A DNA stretch of 26,450 nt from a virus, in IMG/VR virus record IMGVR_UViG_3300042556_001221, positions 1-26,450 of that record; one strand, 5' to 3'. Of this stretch, positions 14,507-21,093 are shown one piece after another. The position numbers were made by a program, and so were the translations under genes. Under the pieces are notes generated by a model. It made no database searches. It saw nothing but the letters and a program-made list of their open reading frames with translations, and was not told where the DNA came from. Numbering within the stretch: position 1 is the stretch's first letter; each line of letters begins with the position of its first letter.

Positions 14507-15109
14507 ATGGAAAAGAAATTTATATTCAATCAAGACCCATCACGATTTTCAGCAGACCATACTAATTACTATTGGTTTCAAAATGGATTTACTTCTGAAG
14601 AATTGGCTAGAATTGAACAAATGACTTCCAATTTACCATTTGAAGCCGCAGGCGTTGGTGAGTTGGATAAATCACGAGTAGAAAGTGAATATCGTAAATC
14701 ATCAATTAAATGGTGTCCTCAAAACGAAGAGTGGGAATGGGTTTACGATAAGCTTGGAACTATGATTTCTGAAGCAAATAATATGTGGAAATTTGATTTG
14801 ACTCATATGAGAGAACAAATTCAATATACCGAATACTACGAAGGTGGTGGTCAGTATGATTGGCATATGGATTGTGGTATTGGTATTCAAGCACAACGCA
14901 AAGTTTCGGTCACTGTTCAATTATCACAACCTGATGAATATGAGGGTGGTGATTTACAATTTATGTTAGGTGCTGGTCAGATTTGGGCTCCACGAGTTCA
15001 AGGAGCTGCTGTTATTTTCCCATCATTCTTTTTGCACCGAGTTACACCCGTAACCAAGGGAACTCGTAAGTCATTTGTTCTTTGGGTTGGTGGAGAACCA
15101 TATAGATAA
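14507..15109 (+). CDS. 2-oxoglutarate/Fe(II) dioxygenase, prolyl-4-hydroxylase-like fold (200 aa)
   Basis: The protein has the iron and cofactor residues of the 2OG-Fe(II) oxygenase superfamily: His120-Met-Asp122 (YDWHMDCG), distal His177 (FFLHRVTPVTKGTRK) and Arg187 ten residues later for the 2OG carboxylate. EYEGGDLQF and GAAVIFPSFF are typical of the P4H/PKHD-type branch. At 200 residues it is a single catalytic domain without a signal peptide, so it acts in the host cytoplasm. There is no GGAG site; the leader is AT-rich. Its stop lies three bases before the next start, so it is tightly linked to the glycosyltransferase. The neighbours suggest the collagen fibres as substrate. However, Y-position Pro is nearly absent in them, so X-position Pro, Lys or another target must be considered. 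Other T4-like phages carry relatives of unknown role, so the substrate remains open. Confidence 0.85.
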   Translation: MEKKFIFNQDPSRFSADHTNYYWFQNGFTSEELARIEQMTSNLPFEAAGVGELDKSRVESEYRKSSIKWCPQNEEWEWVYDKLGTMISEANNMWKFDLTHMREQIQYTEYYEGGGQYDWHMDCGIGIQAQRKVSVTVQLSQPDEYEGGDLQFMLGAGQIWAPRVQGAAVIFPSFFLHRVTPVTKGTRKSFVLWVGGEPYR

Positions 15110-15112
15110 TCT

Positions 15113-16411
15113 ATGAGAAAAACTAAATTACCATCTGCATTAGTTTATGGGTGGGATAAGTTTGGTGAATTCTCTATCCCATCTACACTATCAGAACACG
15201 AAGGACTTGTAGAAGATGTAGTGATTTTCTCTTGCGAAAACCATTCTAATTTTTATGTTGATTTTTCAAAATATCAGCCAGATGTAATTATTACATTTGG
15301 TGATAAAAATCAGTATGAATCTATTTTAGAAGCATCCAATGAAAATCTTGTAAATACAAAGTGGACTCACCTTGATGAAAGTTTAACTGATGAAGAACTT
15401 GCAAATAAAGTAGATGAATTGTCTACCTATTGGAGTTGTGGGTCAAATCAAAATGTGTTTGGTTCTAAAGACCTACCATTCTTTTCAGCATTTACAGGAA
15501 CTTACAAAACAGGTGATAGAATTTTTAGAACCTATAATGGTTTAAAAAATCAAACTTATAAAAATTGGGAGTGGGTTGTTATTGATGACTCACCTGAAGA
15601 TGACTTTGATACTTGGAATAAACTACAAGAAATCGCATCTAAAGACCATAGAGTAAAAATTCATAGAATTACACCAAATACAGGCGGTAATGTCGGTGAG
15701 GTAAAACACCGAGCTGCTATGTTGTGTAATGGTGATTGGTTATTAGAATACGACCACGATGATGTGATTGCGTCAACATACTTTGAAGAGTGTGTTAACG
15801 CATCAAAACAATATCCTGATGCTGGATTTATTTTTACCGGATGTGCTGAACTTTACGAAGATGGTAAACATAAACAATATGGTCCAATTGACCCAACAGG
15901 TTATGGTAGGTATGGTTTTAACAATTACACTTGGGCTTATTCTTGGCACGAATGGGTTATCATAGATGGTAAAAAATACATTGGAGGATTTGCTCCGAGT
16001 ATAAATCCTAAAACAATTAGATACAATATGGGTATGCCTAATCACGCAAGAATGTGGCATAGAGATGTGTATCATAAAGTCAGAGGTCATAATAGATATA
16101 TTTCCGTAGCAGATGATTTTGAATTAATTGTAAAAACATTCCTAACAACACGAATGTTAAAAATTGATAAAATTTTATACATGCAATGGAATAATTATTC
16201 AAGTACTGTTGATATGAATTTAACGGATATTAATAGAAGAGCTAGAATAATTAGAAATTACTATGATAAAGCTATCCACGAACGAATCCTTGAACTTGGA
16301 AAAGAAGATTGGGATTGGGATGAAAACACACAAAAATGTCATCACGCTTGGTGGATAGATAGAAGTAGATATTTTGAAAAAGAACAAGTTTTAAATTACA
16401 CGATAAAATAA
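15113..16411 (+). CDS. GT2 family glycosyltransferase (432 aa)
   Basis: From about residue 122 a GT-A fold glycosyltransferase is visible. It has FFSAFTGTYKTGDRI, then NWEWVVIDDS (Asp158-Asp159) for nucleotide binding, the metal-binding D214-H-D216 in LEYDHDDV, and a later VADDFELIVKTF in the acceptor/catalytic region. Residues 1-120 are a separate alpha/beta region (PDVIITFGDKN) of unknown role, perhaps acceptor binding or a degenerate Rossmann domain. No membrane segment or signal peptide is seen, so a soluble cytoplasmic enzyme is likely. It would transfer a sugar from a nucleotide sugar. The hydroxylases on both sides suggest protein hydroxyl groups, such as hydroxylysine or Thr in the collagen fibres, but lipopolysaccharide or phage DNA are alternatives. 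It starts three bases after the hydroxylase stop and ends nine bases before the next gene. Confidence 0.85.
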   Translation: MRKTKLPSALVYGWDKFGEFSIPSTLSEHEGLVEDVVIFSCENHSNFYVDFSKYQPDVIITFGDKNQYESILEASNENLVNTKWTHLDESLTDEELANKVDELSTYWSCGSNQNVFGSKDLPFFSAFTGTYKTGDRIFRTYNGLKNQTYKNWEWVVIDDSPEDDFDTWNKLQEIASKDHRVKIHRITPNTGGNVGEVKHRAAMLCNGDWLLEYDHDDVIASTYFEECVNASKQYPDAGFIFTGCAELYEDGKHKQYGPIDPTGYGRYGFNNYTWAYSWHEWVIIDGKKYIGGFAPSINPKTIRYNMGMPNHARMWHRDVYHKVRGHNRYISVADDFELIVKTFLTTRMLKIDKILYMQWNNYSSTVDMNLTDINRRARIIRNYYDKAIHERILELGKEDWDWDENTQKCHHAWWIDRSRYFEKEQVLNYTIK

Positions 16412-16419
16412 GGAACAAT

Positions 16420-18132
16420 ATGAAAGTTTTGTTTGTAGTTGGATATCAGAAAAAACCATTTAATCCTTTTATTTGGATTAAAGAAGGAATTGGTGGTTCT
16501 GAATACGCTGTTATAAAATTGGCACATCAAATGTCAAAGCAGGGTGATGAAGTTGTAGTCACAGGACAAGTATCCCCTTGTGAAGTTGAAGGTATTAAAT
16601 ATATACCATATGAATTACTTGGAACAAACCAACATTATGATGTTGTAATTGCTACAAATTATATTCACTATATAAATGAACTTGATTCACGAGAAATAAC
16701 TTTTGATAAATCTTATTTTTGGATTCATAACAATGAATATTACGCATATTGGAATGGTCAGATATTAGAGGATTTTGGAAAAGAACATTTACAAAATTCA
16801 AGGATGACTAATGTGATTGCAGTATCAGATTACTCTGCCAAAATGCTTGAAGAAAAATATCCCGAAATGGTGGGTAAGGTAAGAGTTATTCCAAACGCTA
16901 TTGACCCAACTGATTGGAATGGTATCCGATTTGATAATAAACAAAAAAACAAATTTGTATATACATCAGCTGCTGATAGAGGGTTAAAAAACCTACTTGA
17001 AATCTGGCCGCAGATTCGTGAAGCCAGACCCGAAGCAACCCTTTGGGTAGCAACCCCACCATACGCATTAGATTGGTATGAAGACTATAAAGGGTTCTAC
17101 GATGGTGTTCATTTTTTAGATAATCTACCACCAAAAAAATTATATGAACTGATTGCTTCATCCGAATATTGGGTATATCCATCACAATATGATGAAACTT
17201 ATTGTATCACAGCATTAGAAATGATGATGGGTGAGGTTTCAATCATAACAACCGATACCGGAAATTTAGCAAGTATTATTCCAGCAAGAGGTGCTATGGT
17301 TTCTTCTGAAAGTGATGTTGAAATCTTAAAAAAACAAATTTTAGAAAAACTTGAATTTGTAGAATCCGATGCAGCTTTTAGAAAGTTTTCAAAAGAAAAT
17401 GCTAAATCTTTTGTTCTAAAACAAACTTGGGAAAATATAGAAAAAATTTGGAGAAATCTTATGAACGAAACACAACCCAACCGACAAGAACAAACTGATA
17501 TGTTACCTTTACATCCTGAATTGTATTCTTATAAATACGACAAAATTGGATGGTTAGAACGATTTGTAACCTATGATGCAAGAATCAGAGAATGGGATTT
17601 AATTTCAGATGAGCAGTTTGATGGATGTTTTACATTTCCATTATTTACACCCGAATTTTGTAAAATGATTCGTGAAGAAGCCGAACATTCAAAAAAATGG
17701 ACTTACAAAAGACACGAATATTACCCAACCACGGATATGTTGTTATCTGAATTAGGATTGAATGAAATTTATTATGAAGTTCTTCAAACTTATGTAATGC
17801 AGTTTATGATTTACAAATTTGGTTTAGAAGGTAAAGGTTGGGATTCCTTGGGTTCTGAAAACTTTTTGGCAAGATACACACCAGACACTCAAGGTCACCT
17901 TTCAATACACCACGATGCAGCCGATTTAACTTGTTTAGTTCAATTATCTGACCTTGATGAATATGAAGGTGGTGGAACTTGGTTTTGGAGACAAAAAAAA
18001 TTAATAAAGGGTGGAATCGGATATTGCACCATACATCCTGGAAATATTACTCATAAACATGGCGCTAGACCTGTGAGTAAGGGAAGTCGTTATATTATTG
18101 TATCGTTTATGAAAAATTTGGAAAGGTATTAA
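16420..18132 (+). CDS. Bifunctional GT4-type glycosyltransferase / procollagen lysyl hydroxylase-like fusion (570 aa)
   Basis: An AAGGA site precedes the start. Residues 1 to about 350 are a GT-B glycosyltransferase of GT4 type: GIGGSEYAVIKLAHQM near the N-terminus, VRVIPNAIDP, TSAADRGLKNLLEIWP, and the ETYCITALE acid-rich donor motif. After a short Gln/Asn-rich linker, residues from about 385 to 570 match the catalytic domain of animal procollagen-lysine dioxygenases throughout. The matching segments are FPLFTPEFCKMIREEAEHSK, YYPTTDMLLSELGL, FLARYTPDTQG, HHDAADLT, DEYEGGGTWF, IHPGNITHKHG and KGSRYIIVSF. The Fe ligands His497 and Asp499, a distal His in THKH (545 or 547, the latter ten residues before Arg557) and Arg557 are all present. 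The enzyme should hydroxylate Lys, and its other half could add a sugar. Human LH3 and mimivirus L230 also combine these activities. It directly follows two collagen genes rich in X-Lys-Gly. Confidence in both domains is high; linkage and substrate are inferred. Confidence 0.88.
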   Translation: MKVLFVVGYQKKPFNPFIWIKEGIGGSEYAVIKLAHQMSKQGDEVVVTGQVSPCEVEGIKYIPYELLGTNQHYDVVIATNYIHYINELDSREITFDKSYFWIHNNEYYAYWNGQILEDFGKEHLQNSRMTNVIAVSDYSAKMLEEKYPEMVGKVRVIPNAIDPTDWNGIRFDNKQKNKFVYTSAADRGLKNLLEIWPQIREARPEATLWVATPPYALDWYEDYKGFYDGVHFLDNLPPKKLYELIASSEYWVYPSQYDETYCITALEMMMGEVSIITTDTGNLASIIPARGAMVSSESDVEILKKQILEKLEFVESDAAFRKFSKENAKSFVLKQTWENIEKIWRNLMNETQPNRQEQTDMLPLHPELYSYKYDKIGWLERFVTYDARIREWDLISDEQFDGCFTFPLFTPEFCKMIREEAEHSKKWTYKRHEYYPTTDMLLSELGLNEIYYEVLQTYVMQFMIYKFGLEGKGWDSLGSENFLARYTPDTQGHLSIHHDAADLTCLVQLSDLDEYEGGGTWFWRQKKLIKGGIGYCTIHPGNITHKHGARPVSKGSRYIIVSFMKNLERY

Positions 18133-18138
18133 CCATAC

Positions 18139-18145
18139 TATTTAT
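18139..18145 (+). promoter_or_regulatory. Late promoter-like TATTTAT motif before the neck genes
   Basis: ACTATTTATATTATG lies 33 bases before the gp13-like start, and a strong AAGGAG ribosome site sits between the two. Same core as the other motifs. Confidence 0.5.
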
Positions 18146-18171
18146 ATTATGAGGTATAAAAAGGAGAGTTA

Positions 18172-19368
18172 ATGGCAATTCAAATTCCAATATGGCCAGG
18201 TAGTAGTTCGTTTTCTTCAATATCTGCGTCTTTTTACACAGGTTCATCCGCAACTAAACCAACACCATTTGGTTTTTTTGATGGTGATGCTATCTTTAAA
18301 TCAGATGCTGATAATGTAGCCAATTGGTGTGCAACCCGATTGGGTTATCCAATTGTTGATATTGAATTACAAGATATTAACTTTTTTGCTTGTTTTGAAG
18401 AAGCGGCAAACGAATATTCTTCGCAAATCAATCAGTATAGAGCAAAGGAAAATCTTTTGTCTCTACAAGGTTCTAATTTAAATAACACTCTTGCTAATAA
18501 ACAAATCAATAATAATATGCAAGGGGTAGTAAACCTCGCAAAAGATTATGGAACTGAAGCAAAAAGTGGTGGTAGATTAACACACTACACAGCGTCATTT
18601 ACTTTAACATCAGGTCAACAAATTTACAATCTAAATGATAGTAATGTTGTATCACTTGAATCAGGTTCGGTTACAAATGGACTTACCATTCGTAAAGTAT
18701 TTCACCAAGCACCTCCTGCCATTGTAAGATACTTTGACCCCTTTGTAGGAACAGGTCTTGGTTCACAACAAATGATGGATACTTTTGGTTGGGGTAATTA
18801 CTCACCAGGTGTATCATTTATGATGCAGCCAATGTATGATGACATATTAAGATTACAAGCGATTGAGTTCAACGACCAAATTCGTAAATCTCAATTTTCA
18901 TTTGAATTGATTAATAATCGTATTAAGATTTTTCCACTTCCTGTTTCTGGTGATGATAATACCAAAATTTATTTTGAATACACTTTAAATAGTGAAGCTA
19001 ATAACCCAATCATAGCTTCAAATGTGGTTAGTGACTTTTCAAATGTTCCGTTTGAAAGATTATCATACACCTCAATCAATTCTGCAGGAAGACAATGGAT
19101 TACCAAATATACTCTTGCATTGGCTAAAGAAGTCCTTGGAGCAGTAAGAGCCAAGTTCTCTGCTATTCCAATTCCAGGCGCAGACATTACATTGGATGGA
19201 GGTGACCTTCGTTCCGAAGCGGCTGCAGAAAAAGAAGCGCTTCTAACTCAATTAAAGGAAATGTTGGAAGCTACATCTAAAAGAGCCCTTATGGAAGCCA
19301 AGAGAGATGAAGCTGAATTCCTTGAATCTACACTTGCAAGAATCCCAAGACCAATTTACATAGGGTAA
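18172..19368 (+). CDS. Neck protein, T4 gp13-like (398 aa)
   Basis: The start has an AAGGAGAG site. The N-terminal region VANWCATRLGYPIVDIELQD is followed by FEEAANEYSSQIN, which resembles the helical start of gp13 neck proteins of T4-like phages. The middle is beta-rich (ASFTLTSGQQIYNL). The C-terminus is helical with a Glu/Ala/Lys-rich stretch (EAAAEKEALLTQLKEMLEAT). In T4, gp13 and gp14 form the neck that seals the packaged head and receives the tail. The protein is about 90 residues longer than T4 gp13. It is followed, four bases after its stop, by gp14- and gp15-like genes, which supports the call. The assignment is from remembered motifs and gene order, not a search. Confidence 0.7.
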   Translation: MAIQIPIWPGSSSFSSISASFYTGSSATKPTPFGFFDGDAIFKSDADNVANWCATRLGYPIVDIELQDINFFACFEEAANEYSSQINQYRAKENLLSLQGSNLNNTLANKQINNNMQGVVNLAKDYGTEAKSGGRLTHYTASFTLTSGQQIYNLNDSNVVSLESGSVTNGLTIRKVFHQAPPAIVRYFDPFVGTGLGSQQMMDTFGWGNYSPGVSFMMQPMYDDILRLQAIEFNDQIRKSQFSFELINNRIKIFPLPVSGDDNTKIYFEYTLNSEANNPIIASNVVSDFSNVPFERLSYTSINSAGRQWITKYTLALAKEVLGAVRAKFSAIPIPGADITLDGGDLRSEAAAEKEALLTQLKEMLEATSKRALMEAKRDEAEFLESTLARIPRPIYIG

Positions 19369-19372
19369 GAAA

Positions 19373-19903
19373 ATGGCATTATTTGGCGGTCAAAGAGATA
19401 TGTCTTTGTTTAGAACCCTAAACAAGGAACTTATTAACGATATTATTGATATTGAAATTTACTACTTTAAATTGGTAGTAGATGAATCAAATACCAATTT
19501 GTATGGTGAGGGTAGTAAAAAAGTTTACTATAATCCTGTAAAAATTCCTTCTTTAATTGAGTGGGGTTTAAAAGAACAAATTTCCGATGACTTTGGTCAA
19601 TACTTTACAAGAACAGCACAATTTAGATTTTTGCGTGATACTTTAAAAGATGATAAAGATATATTACCTGAAGTTGGTGATATAGTTCTTTACGACAATG
19701 AATACTTTATGGTAGATATTGTAAGAGAAAGTCAATACTTTGCAGGTAAAAATCCATCTACTTGGGATGGTGGTATAGAACAAGGATATTCAGTATCATT
19801 TATATTGGATACACATATGACTCGCCAGACTACTCTTAATTTGGTAGATAATCGTTTTGGTAATTCAAATAACACAACCAACACAATACCGGCAGGAATC
19901 TAA
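19373..19903 (+). CDS. Neck protein, T4 gp14-like (176 aa)
   Basis: The start lies four bases after the gp13-like stop. The protein has LINDIIDIEIYYFKLVVDES, then LYGEGSKKVYYNPVKI, a helical IEWGLKEQISDDFGQY segment, and a beta-rich PEVGDIVLYDNEYFMVDIV. That last pattern (a GD-I-x-Y loop followed by a strand in F-x-V-D-I) is typical of gp14-like neck proteins and head-tail connectors. It is shorter than T4 gp14 (256 residues), so it may be a compact form. Its stop overlaps the next start in TAATG, showing translational coupling with the gp15-like gene. Role: completing the head-to-tail joint with the gp13-like protein. Order and motif similarity support the call; identity is moderate. Confidence 0.65.
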   Translation: MALFGGQRDMSLFRTLNKELINDIIDIEIYYFKLVVDESNTNLYGEGSKKVYYNPVKIPSLIEWGLKEQISDDFGQYFTRTAQFRFLRDTLKDDKDILPEVGDIVLYDNEYFMVDIVRESQYFAGKNPSTWDGGIEQGYSVSFILDTHMTRQTTLNLVDNRFGNSNNTTNTIPAGI

Positions 19904-20706
19904 TGGCAAATCGTTATAGAGTAGTTGACCCAAACAAACCAGATTTGAGACAAACACAAAGCTCAACTCAAGATGACCCTATATTAAACAAAGCCAATCA
20001 AGTTCGTAGAGATACGGATAATGTTAAAAACATTTCAATTGGTTTATACGACATTGACCTTGCGTTTAAAGATTTCTTGGAAAGAGATGTTAAACCAATG
20101 GTAGAGGAAAATGGTCAATTAGTTCAAATTCCAGTGATGTATTCTAATCCTGAAAAATGGAAGTCAGCTCAAAGAGACCTCTTTATGAGAGATGATAATG
20201 GAATGATTTTAACACCAGTTATTGTATTTAAAAGAAACTCCCTATCTCCAAATACGGATATGGCTAAGTTAAAGGTGATTAACGCCGAAGACGCAAGTCA
20301 AATGTTTGAAAGAACTTATACCAAAGACAATAGATACGACCAATTTTCAGTTTTAACTAATCAGAAACCATCAAAAGAATATTATTCAGTTGAAAAGCCG
20401 GATTATGTAAATATAGAATATTCTACTATTGTTTGGTGTGATTACCAAGAGCAGGTAAATAAGATTGTAGAACAAATTGTATTTTTCCAAGGTCGTTCTT
20501 TTGGTGATAGATACAAATTTGTAGTAAAAGCAGATTCATATACATTTGAAACCTTACAAGAAGTAGGTGAAGACCGAATTGTAAAGTCAGAAATTACTTT
20601 ACAAGTAAAAGCATACCTACTGCCAGAATTTGCTGGTGTTAGAAATAATACGAGAAAAACATTTTCAGTTGGTAAAATTATATGGAATGAAAGTTATGAT
20701 TTATAA
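19903..20706 (+). CDS. Tail terminator / sheath stabiliser, T4 gp15-like (267 aa)
   Basis: The start overlaps the upstream stop (TAATG) and has an AGGA site. Length is close to T4 gp15 (272 residues). Matching features are the region LVQIPVMYSNPEKWKSAQRD, then LTPVIVFKRNSLSP, and above all VNIEYSTIVWCDYQEQVNKI followed by VEQIVFF. In T4 gp15 the comparable stretch is a Tyr-Glu-rich strand followed by helix IVEQI. gp15 forms a hexamer that caps the finished tail tube and sheath and joins the neck. The C-terminus (RIVKSEITLQVKAYLLPEF) is a beta-hairpin-like end. It ends the neck operon; 35 bases of AT-rich DNA follow with a promoter-like motif. Confidence 0.75.
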   Translation: MANRYRVVDPNKPDLRQTQSSTQDDPILNKANQVRRDTDNVKNISIGLYDIDLAFKDFLERDVKPMVEENGQLVQIPVMYSNPEKWKSAQRDLFMRDDNGMILTPVIVFKRNSLSPNTDMAKLKVINAEDASQMFERTYTKDNRYDQFSVLTNQKPSKEYYSVEKPDYVNIEYSTIVWCDYQEQVNKIVEQIVFFQGRSFGDRYKFVVKADSYTFETLQEVGEDRIVKSEITLQVKAYLLPEFAGVRNNTRKTFSVGKIIWNESYDL

Positions 20707-20711
20707 TTCTA

Positions 20712-20718
20712 TATTTAT
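20712..20718 (+). promoter_or_regulatory. Late promoter-like TATTTAT motif
   Basis: TTCTATATTTATAG lies 29 bases before the coiled-coil gene start. The extended form TTCTATATTTATA is identical to the motif at 24045. Confidence 0.6.
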
Positions 20719-20740
20719 AGTATATTAAATAAATTTTATT

Positions 20741-21019
20741 ATGGAAAAAACAGTTATATCACTTACCGAAGAAGAAGTAACCAAGGTAAATGTGTTGCAA
20801 TCAGGCATCTTACAATCACTCGCTAGATTGGGTGAAATTGAAATAGAAAAACTCCAACTTGAGAGTATTTATAAATCTTTAAACGAAGAAACTGACCAAC
20901 TTATAAGCCGTTACAACACTTTAAAAGAAAATGAAGGAAAACTCGCACAAGAATTAAAAGAAAAGTATGGTGAGGGTAGTGTAGATTTACAAAACAATAC
21001 TTTCATCCCTAAACAATAA
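20741..21019 (+). CDS. Small coiled-coil protein of unknown function (92 aa)
   Basis: The product is strongly helical and charged. Residues 5-75 have heptad-like spacing (LQSGILQSLARLGEIEIEKL, then ESIYKSLNEETDQLISRYNT). There is no Cys and no membrane segment. The start has no GGAG site, only an A/T leader. It lies alone between the neck genes and the sheath gene, with a promoter-like motif before it and another after it. The position suggests a virion assembly or scaffold-like helper, but no family is recognised. A short C-terminal tail (VDLQNNTFIPKQ) is not helical. Confidence 0.7.
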   Translation: MEKTVISLTEEEVTKVNVLQSGILQSLARLGEIEIEKLQLESIYKSLNEETDQLISRYNTLKENEGKLAQELKEKYGEGSVDLQNNTFIPKQ

Positions 21020-21045
21020 TTATCGTGTTTCCCTAATTTTCTTGG

Positions 21046-21052
21046 TATTTAT
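21046..21052 (+). promoter_or_regulatory. Late promoter-like TATTTAT motif before the sheath gene
   Basis: GGTATTTATTAG lies 48 bases before the sheath start. It is flanked by partly complementary AATTTTC and GGAAAATT, which could form a weak hairpin. The sheath is a highly expressed protein, so a promoter here is plausible. Confidence 0.45.
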
Positions 21053-21093
21053 TAGTAAGGAAAATTCCAAAAATAGAACATTAGGAGAAAATA

